NCBI RefSeq assembly: GCF_900231835.1
Contig: NZ_OCTN01000001.1
Span: forward strand, 868,001-932,000
Source of the DNA: Pontivivens marinum
GTDB lineage: Bacteria > Pseudomonadota > Alphaproteobacteria > Rhodobacterales > Rhodobacteraceae
Length of the DNA stretch: 64,000 bases
Reading direction: 5' to 3'
A model generated the notes under the pieces. The model did not search any database and was not told where the DNA came from. It saw only the letters and a list, made by a program, of their open reading frames with translations. Position numbers and translations under genes: made by a program. Shown piece by piece: positions 19,114-28,407 of the stretch (position 1 is the first letter of the stretch; each line of letters starts with the position of its first letter).

Positions 19114-19622
19114 GCCCGTCGCGAGAACGACCCGTCAGGGTTCAGGAACAGGGTCGGGTCCGGCGCTATGTCGAACTCGACAGAACGCGCTGTCAGAACC
19201 GGTACCGTGGTCGGGCTGGGGATGACATAGGTCTGTTGCTGCACAGGTTCGGCACGGACCGCTGCTACCGGATTGGCCTGCTCCAATGCTTCCGGTTCGG
19301 CAGCGGGCTCCGGCGTTGGCGCAGGTGCCTGCGCGACCCGTGGTCCGTCGGTAAACATGTCGGGCCGCAGGCACGGGTTCCACTGCTCAACACCGGTAAA
19401 CGGCTCGGCGCGGCTTTCCCATGTCAGTGTACAGAAAATCTCGACCCAGTAATCGGGGATGACGGTAATGTCCGCGCCCGCCGTCAGGTCAAAGGGGATG
19501 TTATCATCGCTGAACTGACGGCGGGGTTCCGCGACCGGTTCCGGCTCTACCGGTACGACAGCCACAACCTCAGGCTCCGCCACGCAGCCAGCCAGTAGCG
19601 CGAGCATCAGGAAACGCTTCAT
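19107..19622 (-). CDS. Putative lipoprotein, function unknown
   Basis: This 171-residue protein begins [16 protein letters not shown], a lipoprotein signal with lipobox LLAGC and Cys13 as the expected lipidated residue. Val-, Pro- and Glu-rich low-complexity stretches ([12 protein letters not shown] and [13 protein letters not shown]) surround a middle segment with two Cys and Trp ([25 protein letters not shown]) that could form a disulfide-stabilised domain. No family recognised. Its ATG overlaps the aroC stop (ATGA), so the two are likely coupled. After Cys, Val at +2 suggests outer-membrane sorting. Confidence 0.78.
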   Translation of the reverse strand: MKRFLMLALLAGCVAEPEVVAVVPVEPEPVAEPRRQFSDDNIPFDLTAGADITVIPDYWVEIFCTLTWESRAEPFTGVEQWNPCLRPDMFTDGPRVAQAPAPTPEPAAEPEALEQANPVAAVRAEPVQQQTYVIPSPTTVPVLTARSVEFDIAPDPTLFLNPDGSFSRRAQ

Positions 19623-20722
19623 AGCAGGCCCCCGATTGCGCCGCGGTTGCCGCCGATTTGCCCGCGATGCAGCAGGATTTGGTCCAGCAGGACACAGGCC
19701 ATCATCGCCTCACCCACGGGAACGGCACGGATGCCGACACAAGGATCATGGCGGCCCTTTGTCACGACCTCAATACTCTCACCCGATTTGGTGATGGAGC
19801 GGCGGGGCGTCAGGATAGAGCTGGTCGGCTTTACCGCGAACCGCACAACCACGTCCTGTCCGGTGGAAATACCGCCCAGAATGCCGCCCGCATGGTTCGA
19901 GGAATAGATCGGGCCGTCGGGGCCCATATCGATCTCGTCCGCGTTCGCCTCACCCGTTAGGCAGGCGGCGGCCATGCCCTCACCGATTTCGACGCCTTTG
20001 ACGGCATTGATGCTCATCATCGCGGCGGCCAGTTCGGTGTCCAGCTTTCCGTAAACCGGTGCGCCAATACCTGCGGGCACGCCCTGCGCGACAACCTCGA
20101 TCACCGCGCCGACCGAGGAATGGGCCTTGCGGATTTCATCCAGATATTCGGCGTAATGCGCGGCGGCAGCGGCGTCGGGGGTCCAGAACGGGTTGTTCTC
20201 AACCTCATCCCAATCGCGTCCCGTGGCCACGTGCGGACCCATTTGCACCAACCCGCCGACGATGCGCAGGTTAGGTGCCAGAACCTTTAGCGCCTCACGC
20301 GCGATACCGCCCGCTGCAACCCGCGCGGCTGTTTCACGCGCACTGGAGCGACCGCCACCGCGATAATCGCGAATGCCGTATTTCTGCCAATAGGTGATGT
20401 CGGCATGACCGGGGCGGAAAGTCTCCGCGATATTGCCGTAATCCTTGGAGCGTTGATCCGTATTCTCGATCATCAACTGGATCGGTGTGCCGGTGGTCTG
20501 CCCCTCGAATACGCCGGACAAGATGCGCACCTCGTCCGCCTCGCGCCGCTGGGTTTCGAACTTGGTCTTGCCCGGTTTCCGCTTGTCCAGCCAGTGTTGC
20601 AGCATCGCGGGTTCCACCGGCACGCCGGGGGGACACCCATCGACGGTTGCGCCTAGGGCAGGACCGTGGCTTTCACCCCAAGTGGTGACACGAAACAGAT
20701 GGCCGAACGAATTGAGAGACAT
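19619..20722 (-). CDS. aroC: AroC, chorismate synthase
   Basis: AroC (367 residues) makes chorismate from 5-enolpyruvylshikimate 3-phosphate using reduced FMN. Conserved patterns are [19 protein letters not shown] at the N-terminus, [30 protein letters not shown], and [18 protein letters not shown] near the C-terminus. The ATG follows AAGGAG by 8 bases. It lies 13 bases after the DUF2161 gene and overlaps the lipoprotein gene downstream. Note that a flavin reductase gene lies nearby at 21507 on the other strand; a supply of reduced FMN is needed, but the link is only suggestive. Confidence 0.97.
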   Translation of the reverse strand: MSLNSFGHLFRVTTWGESHGPALGATVDGCPPGVPVEPAMLQHWLDKRKPGKTKFETQRREADEVRILSGVFEGQTTGTPIQLMIENTDQRSKDYGNIAETFRPGHADITYWQKYGIRDYRGGGRSSARETAARVAAGGIAREALKVLAPNLRIVGGLVQMGPHVATGRDWDEVENNPFWTPDAAAAAHYAEYLDEIRKAHSSVGAVIEVVAQGVPAGIGAPVYGKLDTELAAAMMSINAVKGVEIGEGMAAACLTGEANADEIDMGPDGPIYSSNHAGGILGGISTGQDVVVRFAVKPTSSILTPRRSITKSGESIEVVTKGRHDPCVGIRAVPVGEAMMACVLLDQILLHRGQIGGNRGAIGGLL

Positions 20723-20735
20723 GGCAAAGGCTCCT

Positions 20736-21437
20736 TTATGCGTCGTTTATCGCGTGCGACGCCGTGCGTCCATGGCGGGACGTATCTGCGGTCGAATCAT
20801 CCGCTGCCAGCGCATCGTGACCGGCGGGGGTTAGGCCATAAAAACCGCGCTCAACCCGTTCAAACCAGCCGTAATGATTGGCGCGCAGGATGGTTGCGGC
20901 TTTCTCCACCTCGGCCGCGTTGCCCGCTACCGATGCCTTGACCACGCCATGCTGTGCCAGATGCGTGGCCAGTCGCAGGCATCCCTGACGATAGGCCGTC
21001 ATCACCGCACCGGCAGGTTGCCCGCCAATTTCGGGGTCACCGCGCCGCAACTGGAATTCACGCAGCAAACGCCCCTGCCGCTTTGCGTTCGCGCGGGGGG
21101 CATAGGGGCCGGGGTCCAATCGCACCTCGGCCACGCCATTCTTTACCACGATCAGACCGAGACCGAGGCGGCGCAGCATCCCCTTGATCCGCGTGGCGTC
21201 CTTGCGACTGCGCCCCGGCAGGCGCGGCACGGCCAGATAGACGGCCTCGCTCATCGCCAAGCGGTCCACGCCCTGTAACAGCAGGGCCATGGTCAGGCCG
21301 GTCTTCATCTCAACAATCACGGGGGGTTCGTCTCCACGCATGGCAACGATATCGCAGGGGCCTATCTCACCCTTTACGGTGTAGCCTTGCGCGCTCAACA
21401 ACGTCTTAATCGGATGGTATAGATCGCTTTCGGCCAT
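20736..21437 (-). CDS. DUF2161 protein with PD-(D/E)xK nuclease-like core
   Basis: A 233-residue protein that I assign to DUF2161, an uncharacterised family common in Rhodobacterales. The N-terminal half shows a PD-(D/E)xK-like arrangement: [20 protein letters not shown], with an Asp followed by a Glu-x-Lys on the next strand, and then an alpha helix. The C-terminal part ([33 protein letters not shown]) resembles a winged-helix DNA-binding domain. Together these suggest a nucleic-acid enzyme or sensor, but no activity is known to me. It is 13 bases upstream of aroC in the same direction. Confidence 0.8.
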   Translation of the reverse strand: MAESDLYHPIKTLLSAQGYTVKGEIGPCDIVAMRGDEPPVIVEMKTGLTMALLLQGVDRLAMSEAVYLAVPRLPGRSRKDATRIKGMLRRLGLGLIVVKNGVAEVRLDPGPYAPRANAKRQGRLLREFQLRRGDPEIGGQPAGAVMTAYRQGCLRLATHLAQHGVVKASVAGNAAEVEKAATILRANHYGWFERVERGFYGLTPAGHDALAADDSTADTSRHGRTASHAINDA

Positions 21438-21506
21438 GTTCTATGGATAGCGCGCATTGCATCGCGCGGGAAACAGGATAAATCCGGTTGAAACGAGGAG
21501 TGTACG

Positions 21507-21983
21507 ATGACCCATTTCACAGCCAGAGATTTGCGCGACGCCTGTGGCGCCTTCGCAACCGGCGTGACGGTGGTCACAACGCTAGGGCCGGATGGGCCGC
21601 TGGGTATGACGGCCAACAGCTTCTCATCGCTGTCGATAGACCCGCCGCTGGTCATGTGGGCACCGGCAACACGCTCCGCCCGTTTTGGGGCCTTCACACA
21701 GGCAGGACATTTCACCATCCATATCCTGAATGCCGAACAGCTGGAACTGGCCGCAGCCTTTGCACGATCCGGTTGCGATCCCTTTGCCGATATGGATTGG
21801 ACGCATGGTCCGACAGGTGTTCCCGAATTCAGCGGATGCGCCGCGATGTTCCGCTGTACCCGCCATGCCGTGCATCCGGGGGGCGATCACGCCATCGTTG
21901 TGGGGCGCGTGGACAGTCTGGAACATGATCCGACACCGCATCCGCTGGTGTTTCATGCGGGCCTATATCCGCGACTGGCGTAA
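21507..21983 (+). CDS. Flavin reductase (HpaC/DIM6-NTAB family)
   Basis: This 158-residue protein has the FMN-binding split-barrel pattern of NAD(P)H:flavin reductases: GAFATGVTVVTTLGPDGPLGMTANSFSSLSIDPPLV at the N-terminus, then FTIHILNAEQLELAAAFA and the C-terminal GDHAIVVGRV. Such enzymes supply reduced flavin to two-component monooxygenases or other flavin users. No monooxygenase is adjacent. A GC-rich inverted repeat lies 12 bases past the stop. The start is supported by the GAGGAG-like site AACGAGGAG before the ATG. Confidence 0.88.
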   Translation: MTHFTARDLRDACGAFATGVTVVTTLGPDGPLGMTANSFSSLSIDPPLVMWAPATRSARFGAFTQAGHFTIHILNAEQLELAAAFARSGCDPFADMDWTHGPTGVPEFSGCAAMFRCTRHAVHPGGDHAIVVGRVDSLEHDPTPHPLVFHAGLYPRLA

Positions 21984-21994
21984 ACCACCTCGCT

Positions 21995-22011
21995 TGCCCC
22001 CTAGGGGGGCA
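21995..22011 (+). terminator. GC-rich inverted repeat after the flavin reductase gene
   Basis: TGCCCCC-TAG-GGGGGCA forms a perfect 7-base stem. There is no T-run after it, so it is at best a weak or Rho-aided terminator; it may also shape the hisS leader. Confidence 0.35.
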
Positions 22012-22070
22012 TCCGCTACACCGCCAACAATCCCAATTTCAGAGCCCCTATAGGGTTTGAGGACTGACCG

Positions 22071-23573
22071 ATGGCCAAGGATAAGCAAAAGAAACCCCAA
22101 CGCCCCAAAGCTGCCCCTCCGCGCGGCTTTCGTGATTATTTCGGCCCCGAGGTAATCCATCGGCAGGAGATGCTGCGCACCATCACCGGCATCTATCACC
22201 AATACGGGTTTGATCCGCTGGAAAGCTCGGCTGTGGAAACGGTTGAGGCGCTGGGTAAATTCCTGCCTGACGTGGACCGCCCGAACGAAGGCGTGTTTGC
22301 ATGGCAGGACGATGACGAAAGCTGGATGGCGCTGCGCTATGACCTGACCGCCCCGCTGGCGCGCGTCTATGCACAGCACCGCAACAACCTGCCAACGCCC
22401 TATCGCCGCTATGCGGTTGGTCCGGTTTGGCGGAATGAAAAGCCCGGCCCCGGTCGTTTCCGCCAGTTCTATCAGTGCGACGCCGATACGGTTGGCACGC
22501 CAACGGTGGCCGCCGATGCAGAAATCTGCGCGATGCTGTCCGATGTGCTGGAGGGCGTGGGCATTCAGCGCGGCGACTACATTGTGCGCGTGAATAACCG
22601 CAAGGTTCTGAACGGCGTGATGGAGGTCACCGGCCTGCTGAACCCATCCGACCCTACCATCCGCGCGCATGAGCGTGGCATCGTGCTGCGCGCTATCGAC
22701 AAGCTGGACCGCCTCGGCGAATCCGGCGTGCGTGCGCTGCTGGGTGAGGGACGCAAGGACGTCTCCGGCGATTTCACCAAGGGTGCAGGTCTGGGCGACG
22801 AACAGACCGATATCGTCATGGGCTTCGTTTCCGCCCTGCGCGACAGCAACGCCGCAACCTGCGCACGTCTGGGCGAACTGGTCGGCGGATCGGCTGTCGG
22901 TGCCAAGGGTGTGCAAGAACTAGAGCAAATCGCGGAGATGGTTGAGGCGCAGGGCTACGGCCCCGACCGCGCCCTGATCGATCCGTCGGTTGTGCGTGGC
23001 CTCGGCTATTATACCGGCCCCGTTTACGAGGCGGAGCTGACATTCGAGGTGCTCGACGAAAAGGGCCGCCCCCGTCAATTCGGTTCAGTCGCTGGTGGTG
23101 GCCGCTACGACGATCTGGTCAAGCGTTTCACCGGCCAAGAGGTTCCCGCAACCGGCGTATCCATCGGTGTGGACCGCCTGCTGGCCGCGCTGGACAATCG
23201 CCTGACCCGCGCGGATGAGGTTGCGGGCCCCGTCATCGTGACCGTCATGGATCGTGATCGCATGGCCGATTACCAGACCATCGTGGCCGAGCTGCGCAAT
23301 GCAGGCATCCGGGCCGAGGTTTATCTTGGCAATCCGAAAAACTTCGGCAACCAGCTGAAATATGCCGACACCCGCAATTCTCCCATCGCCATTATCGAGG
23401 GCGCGCAGGAGAAGGAAAACGGCATCGTTCAGATCAAGGATCTGGCCCTTGGCGCCCGCCTTGCACAGGAAATCACCTCGAACGAGGAGTGGAAGCAGAA
23501 CGCCGCGCAGTTCGAAGTGAGCCGCGCCGATCTGGTCAGCGAAGTGCGTGAATTGCTCGCACGCTCGAAATGA
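22071..23573 (+). CDS. hisS: HisS, histidyl-tRNA synthetase
   Basis: HisS (500 residues) charges tRNA-His. Class II motif 2 is visible as [30 protein letters not shown] region, and the histidine-binding loops are [14 protein letters not shown] and [12 protein letters not shown]; the C-terminal anticodon domain follows ([20 protein letters not shown]). It is longer than bacterial average HisRS (about 420), with an insertion in the middle, as usual for the alphaproteobacterial type. A basic N-terminus ([11 protein letters not shown]) precedes the catalytic core. The ATG follows GAGGA by 8 bases. Its stop overlaps the hisZ start. Confidence 0.96.
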   Translation: MAKDKQKKPQRPKAAPPRGFRDYFGPEVIHRQEMLRTITGIYHQYGFDPLESSAVETVEALGKFLPDVDRPNEGVFAWQDDDESWMALRYDLTAPLARVYAQHRNNLPTPYRRYAVGPVWRNEKPGPGRFRQFYQCDADTVGTPTVAADAEICAMLSDVLEGVGIQRGDYIVRVNNRKVLNGVMEVTGLLNPSDPTIRAHERGIVLRAIDKLDRLGESGVRALLGEGRKDVSGDFTKGAGLGDEQTDIVMGFVSALRDSNAATCARLGELVGGSAVGAKGVQELEQIAEMVEAQGYGPDRALIDPSVVRGLGYYTGPVYEAELTFEVLDEKGRPRQFGSVAGGGRYDDLVKRFTGQEVPATGVSIGVDRLLAALDNRLTRADEVAGPVIVTVMDRDRMADYQTIVAELRNAGIRAEVYLGNPKNFGNQLKYADTRNSPIAIIEGAQEKENGIVQIKDLALGARLAQEITSNEEWKQNAAQFEVSRADLVSEVRELLARSK

Positions 23574-24646
23574 GCGGGCTGGCGCGCAGGGGCAGCGATT
23601 ATCGCCGCCTCGTCGAACTGTCCGAAAGCCTGCTGGGCGGGTTTGAACAGGCCGGGTATGAGCGGATTGATCCGCCAATGCTGCACGACGCGGCACATGT
23701 CGGGCTGGGCGGTCAAACCCTGCTGGATCTGACCTATCTGATGGGCAACGGCCTTGCCCTGCGGTCGGATTTCACGGTGCCGGTTTACCTGCTGCACGCT
23801 GAACGGGGCCGTGATGCCGGCACGCCGCGCTATTGCTATAGCGGTCCGGTGTTCCGGCGCAGCGCCCCCGGCGATGATCGGCCCACGGAATACCTGCAAC
23901 TGGGCATCGAATATTTCGGCTCGCTGCGACGCGAGGCGGCGGATGTACGGATTTTCGCAAATATCCTCGCGGCGCTGCACCGCTCCGGCCTAAAGGATGT
24001 TCCGGTGATGACCGGCGATGTTGCGCTGTTCCACGCGGTTCTGGATGCGCTGGACATGTCAGACCGCATCCGCGCCCGTCTGCGCGGCCTGTTCTGGCGG
24101 CCCGAGCAATTGCGCGCACAGATCACTCGCATGCAAACGCCTATCGCCGTGCCGGATACGCTGGCTGGACCTGATATCGAGGCAAAGCTGCACGACACCC
24201 TGACCATTCAGGGCAAGCGCAGCCCTGCCGAGGTCGCCGAATTGCTGACCGCCCGTGCCAATGACATGCTGCCTGCGAATACGGCGCAAACACTACTGGC
24301 TTATCTGGATATTACCGGCCCGATTGGGCAGGTTCCGGAACTGGTCCGCGCCCTGCTCGGTGATCGGATCGACGATGCGCTGGCGCGGTTCGAGGATCGG
24401 CTCAGCGAATTGTGCCACCGTCTCGGCCCTGAAGCATTGGACACACCGTTCCGCGCCGATTTCGGGCGTCGGCATGAATATTACGACGGGTTCGTTTTCG
24501 AGATGGCCCATGCAGGCCAAGTTATCGCCGCCGGTGGCCGCTATGACCGCCTGTCGCAACAGGTCGGTGCCGCCGATTGGCCCGCCATTGGTGGTATGAT
24601 CCGGCCACAAATCCTGCTCTCCGCACTTGATGAGGTGGCCAAATGA
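23570..24646 (+). CDS. hisZ: HisZ, regulatory subunit of ATP phosphoribosyltransferase
   Basis: HisZ (358 residues) is a catalytically inactive relative of histidyl-tRNA synthetase that binds histidine and activates short-form HisG. The HisRS-like fold is evident ([43 protein letters not shown]), while it lacks the anticodon-binding domain. The ATG overlaps the hisS stop, and its stop overlaps the hisG start, so the three are translationally coupled. Being next to its catalytic paralogue hisS and its partner hisG is consistent with local duplication. Confidence 0.94.
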   Translation: MSGLARRGSDYRRLVELSESLLGGFEQAGYERIDPPMLHDAAHVGLGGQTLLDLTYLMGNGLALRSDFTVPVYLLHAERGRDAGTPRYCYSGPVFRRSAPGDDRPTEYLQLGIEYFGSLRREAADVRIFANILAALHRSGLKDVPVMTGDVALFHAVLDALDMSDRIRARLRGLFWRPEQLRAQITRMQTPIAVPDTLAGPDIEAKLHDTLTIQGKRSPAEVAELLTARANDMLPANTAQTLLAYLDITGPIGQVPELVRALLGDRIDDALARFEDRLSELCHRLGPEALDTPFRADFGRRHEYYDGFVFEMAHAGQVIAAGGRYDRLSQQVGAADWPAIGGMIRPQILLSALDEVAK

Positions 24647-25356
24647 CTGCGCTCAAACTCGGCCTGCCATCCAAGGGACGCTTGCAACAGGATGCAATCA
24701 ACTGGTTTTCCAAGGCAGACATCACCGTCGCTCGCACCGGATCGGACCGCGAATATGCAGGGCAGGTCACTGGTCTGGACGGGATCGAGCTGGTCCTGCT
24801 ATCAGCCAGCGAAATCCCCCGCGAATTGGCCGCCGGACGCATCCATCTGGGTGTAACCGGTGAGGATCTGATTCAGGAAAAGCTGGCCGACTGGGCGCAG
24901 ATCACGCCCGCCGTCGCGCATATGGGCTTCGGCTTTGCCGACCTGATCGTTGCTGTCCCCGATAGCTGGGCGGATGTGACTACATTGCGCGATCTGGATG
25001 ATGCCGCAGCACAGTTTCACGCCAATCACGGACACCGCCTGCGGATTGCTACGAAATACCACAACCTCGTGCGGGGCTTCCTCAGCACGCAGGGCGTGGC
25101 TGATTTCGAGATCGTGGATTCACAGGGCGCGACCGAGGGGACGATCAAGAACCAAACGGCTGAGGCGATTGCCGACATCACCTCCAGCGGTGCGACCCTG
25201 ACGGCGAACCACCTGCGGATTTTGACCGATGGCGAAATCCTGAAATCACAGGCGACGCTGTTTGCGGCGCGTAATGCTCATTGGTCAGATGCCAACCGTG
25301 CGACATTCGCAACGCTGTGCGGTCGTTTGGACCTACCGGTTCCGGCGCTTACCTAA
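24643..25356 (+). CDS. hisG: HisG, ATP phosphoribosyltransferase catalytic subunit (short form)
   Basis: HisG (237 residues) performs the first step of histidine synthesis. It lacks the C-terminal regulatory domain of long HisG and therefore needs HisZ, which lies directly upstream. Motifs: LGLPSKGRLQQDA at the start, GVTGEDLI, and the PRPP-binding loop region VDSQGATEGTIKNQTAEAIADI (E-G-T in the phosphate loop). ATGA overlap with hisZ. The 3' end overlaps the convergent DUF1489 gene by 8 bases. Confidence 0.96.
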   Translation: MTALKLGLPSKGRLQQDAINWFSKADITVARTGSDREYAGQVTGLDGIELVLLSASEIPRELAAGRIHLGVTGEDLIQEKLADWAQITPAVAHMGFGFADLIVAVPDSWADVTTLRDLDDAAAQFHANHGHRLRIATKYHNLVRGFLSTQGVADFEIVDSQGATEGTIKNQTAEAIADITSSGATLTANHLRILTDGEILKSQATLFAARNAHWSDANRATFATLCGRLDLPVPALT

Positions 25357-25795
25357 CGCCTAGCGCGGCCAGTGCGGTTGCCAGTTCCGGCGGCAGGGCG
25401 GTTTCCCCCTCCCTGTCGGCGGCCAAATCTTGCGGCGCATCTGTTGATTTGAGGTAGCGCCAGCCCTGAAACGGGCGGCGGGGCACGGCCTCCGTCTTGA
25501 TCACCTCATCCGCCAGAACGATACCGCACCGGCGGATGCCATCCTCGCCGATCACTTCATCCAGACGCACGATCTGTTGGCGGGCCAGCACCTGCCCCTT
25601 GAACACCCAGTACAACGATCCGCCATCCAGAAGCTCTGCCTCACGTTTGGGCCACATGCGGGTTACGTGGCGATGTTCCGCGGGCTCACCACGGGCCGTG
25701 CGGGTTTCCCGAACATGCGCCTGCCAGTTCAACAGGTCCTCAACCTTTTCTGCTCCGACACATAGCTTGATCAGGTTCAGCGGTTCGGTCGGCAT
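25349..25795 (-). CDS. DUF1489 family protein
   Basis: A 148-residue protein that I assign to DUF1489, an alphaproteobacterial family of unknown function. Features include LIKLCVGAEKVEDLLNWQ at the N-terminus, HVTRMWPKREAELLDGGSLYWVFKGQVLARQ in the middle, and RRPFQGWRYLKSTDAPQDL near the end. No signal peptide or membrane segment. The ATG at 25795 follows AAGGA by 7 bases. It is convergent with hisG (overlap of 8 bases) and divergent from nrdJ. Confidence 0.88.
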   Translation of the reverse strand: MPTEPLNLIKLCVGAEKVEDLLNWQAHVRETRTARGEPAEHRHVTRMWPKREAELLDGGSLYWVFKGQVLARQQIVRLDEVIGEDGIRRCGIVLADEVIKTEAVPRRPFQGWRYLKSTDAPQDLAADREGETALPPELATALAALGVR

Positions 25796-25874
25796 GATGT
25801 GTCCTTACAGGCGGTTTCGTACCGACTACATATAGGTAACCGGGCAGGTATATCACGCGCCGAATTGCCGCCGG

Positions 25875-25902
25875 TTGACACATTTGGTGCTGGCCTCATA
25901 CT
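25875..25902 (+). promoter_or_regulatory. Likely nrdJ promoter
   Basis: A perfect -35 TTGACA (25875-25880) is followed after 16 bases by CATACT (25897-25902). Transcription would begin near 25909, about 31 bases before the nrdJ ATG. The region is too short for a cobalamin riboswitch, although the enzyme needs B12. Confidence 0.5.
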
Positions 25903-25939
25903 CGGCATATCCTCCATTCCCTAGATCGCAGGTCGTGTC

Positions 25940-28180
25940 ATGTCCGATTTCGCAGCCCCAATCGCGCAACAGATTTGGGAGATGAAGTACCGTTTCCAAC
26001 CACAGGATGGCGCTGGGGCGGATGAAACCGTTGACGATACTTGGCGGCGCATCGCGCGTGCATTGGCCAGTGTTGAGGACGATCCCGCCCTGTGGGAGGA
26101 CCGTTTTCACGCCGCGCTGTCCGAATTCAAATTCCTGCCCGCAGGCCGGATCGTTGCAGGGGCCGGAACAGGGCGCACCGTCACGTTGTTCAACTGTTTC
26201 GTCATGGGCACGATACCGGATTCACTCGGTGGCATATTTGACGCCCTGCGTGAGGCCGCCCTGACCATGCAGCAGGGTGGCGGGATCGGCTATGACTTCT
26301 CCACCATCCGGCCAAAGGGCGCGCCGGTTGCCGGTGTTGGGGCCGATGCGTCGGGGCCGCTCAGCTTTATGGATGTCTGGGATTCCATGTGCCGCACGAT
26401 CATGAGCGCAGGCGCACGGCGCGGTGCGATGATGGCAACGATGCGCTGCGATCACCCTGATATTGAGGATTTCATCACCGCCAAGCAGGATTCAACCCGT
26501 CTGCGCAACTTCAACCTGTCCGTTCTGGTCAGTGATGCATTTATGGAGGCGGTTGAGGCAGGTCACACATGGGATCTGACCTTTGGCGGCACGGTTTACC
26601 GCACCGTAAAGGCCCGCGATCTGTGGGACCTGATTATGCGGTCCACTTATGATTACGCGGAACCGGGCGTCATTTTCATTGACCGGATCAATCGCCGTAA
26701 CAACCTATATTATGCTGAGGAAATCGCGGCGACGAACCCCTGTGGTGAACAGCCATTGCCGCCCTATGGCGCGTGTTTGTTGGGATCAATCAATCTCGCC
26801 CGACTGGTCACTGAACCGTTCACCGACGATGCCGCTTTGGATGAGGGCGCGCTGACCGAACTGGTCGCCATGGCTGTGCGGATGATGGACAATGTTGTCG
26901 ATAGCTCCCGCTTCCCCCTGCCCGAGCAGCAGGATGAGGCACAGGCAAAGCGGCGCATCGGGCTGGGCGTTACCGGCCTTGCCGATGCGTTGCTGATGGT
27001 GGGACAGCGCTATGGCTCGGTCGAGGCGGCGCAACAGACCGAACATTGGCTGCATCAAATCGCCCGCGCCTCCTACCTCGCCTCGGCGCAGTTGGCGGCG
27101 GAAAAGGGGCCGTTCCCACTGTTCGATGCGGAGGCCTTTCTAGGCTCGGAAACCATGATGGAGATGGACGCAGATGTCCGCCGCGCCGTCAGCAAGCATG
27201 GCATCCGCAACGCGCTGCTAACCTCCATCGCACCGACAGGCACGATTTCGCTGTTCGCGGGCAATGTGTCCAGCGGGATCGAGCCTGTCTTTGCCTATTC
27301 CTACACCCGCAAGGTTTTGCAAAAGGACGGCACGCGCACCGAGGAGGACGTGGTCGATTACGCGGTAAAGCTGTATCGCGACCTGCACGGCGATGGCCCC
27401 CTGCCCGATTATTTCGTGAACGCACAAACCCTGGCCCCGTCGGATCATGTTCGCATGCAGGCGGCCGCCCAGAAATGGATCGACAGTTCCATCAGCAAAA
27501 CCATCAACTGCCCAGCCGATATTGATTTCGAAACCTTCAAGGATGTCTACCTGCAAGCATGGAATACAGGCTGCAAGGGCTGCACAACCTATCGCCCCAA
27601 CGCCGTCACAGGCTCTGTTCTAAGCGTGGACACCCCCGCCGAACCGACCGTTGAGATGCCGCAATTCGACGCCCCCATTGCCCGCCCCGATGCGGTGGAC
27701 GGTATGACCTACAAGATCAAATGGCCCGATTCCGAACATGCGATCTACATCACGCTGAACGATGTTGTGGTGGACGGGTTGCGGCGCCCGCTCGAAATCT
27801 TCATCAACTCCAAAAATATGGAGCATTTCGCGTGGACCGTGGCGCTGACCCGCATGATCTCCGCTGTGTTCCGGCGCGGCGGCGATGTCAGCTTTGTCGT
27901 TGGAGAGCTGAAGGCCGTGTTCGATCCGCGTGGCGGCGCATGGATGCAGGGGAAATATGTACCCTCAATTCTGGCCGCCATCGGCGGTGTGATCGAGCGG
28001 CACATGATAGCAATCGAGTTCCTGCCTGCACAGGGCAGCACTCTCAGCCCTGATCCGGTAGCCCCACAAATCAGCACCACAAAACCCGGACCAGCCTGCC
28101 CAAGTTGCGGAGCATATGAACTACGGATGCTAGAAGGCTGCCTTACCTGCGGAAGCTGTGGATTCTCTAAATGCTCGTGA
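25940..28180 (+). CDS. nrdJ: NrdJ, adenosylcobalamin-dependent ribonucleotide reductase (class II)
   Basis: This 746-residue enzyme reduces ribonucleotides to deoxyribonucleotides using a radical from adenosylcobalamin, with no oxygen or NrdB needed. Diagnostic patterns are LFNCFVMG, QQGGGIGYDFSTIRP, the active-site NPCGEQPLPPYGACLLGSINL near residue 270, and TSIAPTGTISLFAGNVSSGIEPVF. After the barrel, a linker leads to a C-terminal domain and a CPSCGAYE...CLTCGSCGFSKCS Cys cluster that likely passes reducing power or binds zinc. Single-gene transcript, with its own promoter; the organism must make or import B12. Confidence 0.96.
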   Translation: MSDFAAPIAQQIWEMKYRFQPQDGAGADETVDDTWRRIARALASVEDDPALWEDRFHAALSEFKFLPAGRIVAGAGTGRTVTLFNCFVMGTIPDSLGGIFDALREAALTMQQGGGIGYDFSTIRPKGAPVAGVGADASGPLSFMDVWDSMCRTIMSAGARRGAMMATMRCDHPDIEDFITAKQDSTRLRNFNLSVLVSDAFMEAVEAGHTWDLTFGGTVYRTVKARDLWDLIMRSTYDYAEPGVIFIDRINRRNNLYYAEEIAATNPCGEQPLPPYGACLLGSINLARLVTEPFTDDAALDEGALTELVAMAVRMMDNVVDSSRFPLPEQQDEAQAKRRIGLGVTGLADALLMVGQRYGSVEAAQQTEHWLHQIARASYLASAQLAAEKGPFPLFDAEAFLGSETMMEMDADVRRAVSKHGIRNALLTSIAPTGTISLFAGNVSSGIEPVFAYSYTRKVLQKDGTRTEEDVVDYAVKLYRDLHGDGPLPDYFVNAQTLAPSDHVRMQAAAQKWIDSSISKTINCPADIDFETFKDVYLQAWNTGCKGCTTYRPNAVTGSVLSVDTPAEPTVEMPQFDAPIARPDAVDGMTYKIKWPDSEHAIYITLNDVVVDGLRRPLEIFINSKNMEHFAWTVALTRMISAVFRRGGDVSFVVGELKAVFDPRGGAWMQGKYVPSILAAIGGVIERHMIAIEFLPAQGSTLSPDPVAPQISTTKPGPACPSCGAYELRMLEGCLTCGSCGFSKCS

Positions 28181-28407
28181 CGCGATATGTCGCAAAATTG
28201 CGTCTCAATACCGAACATACCGACCGTGCAAAATGCACAAGATAAGCGAAATACACCCCTAAAAAACTATACCAAAGTATAAATTGATACTCAATCTCGC
28301 GCATCGACCGACCCAATTACTCAATCATAATTATGAACTATCTTTTACACAGGTTCAAATTTCCAGTGTACCTTCGGAAATGTGTCCAGCGACCGAGAGG
28401 ATAATCC
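28181..28407. other. AT-rich intergenic region upstream of the lpxR-like gene
   Basis: This 227-base stretch is distinctly more AT-rich than its surroundings and holds no supported gene. Short symmetric elements are GTGCAaaaTGCAC (28226-28238), TATACcaaaGTATA (28268-28281), the perfect palindrome CATAATTATG (28326-28335), and ATTTCC...GGAAAT (28359-28381). Any of them may be an operator or RNA hairpin for the gene at 28408; none has a T-run that would mark a terminator for nrdJ. Confidence 0.45.

Noticed and set aside
21963-22916. 317-codon minus-strand frame across hisS
   Set aside because: Antisense of hisS; no domain pattern.
25796-25939. Cobalamin riboswitch ahead of nrdJ
   Set aside because: The gap is only 144 bases, with no B12-box sequence, and contains an ordinary promoter instead.
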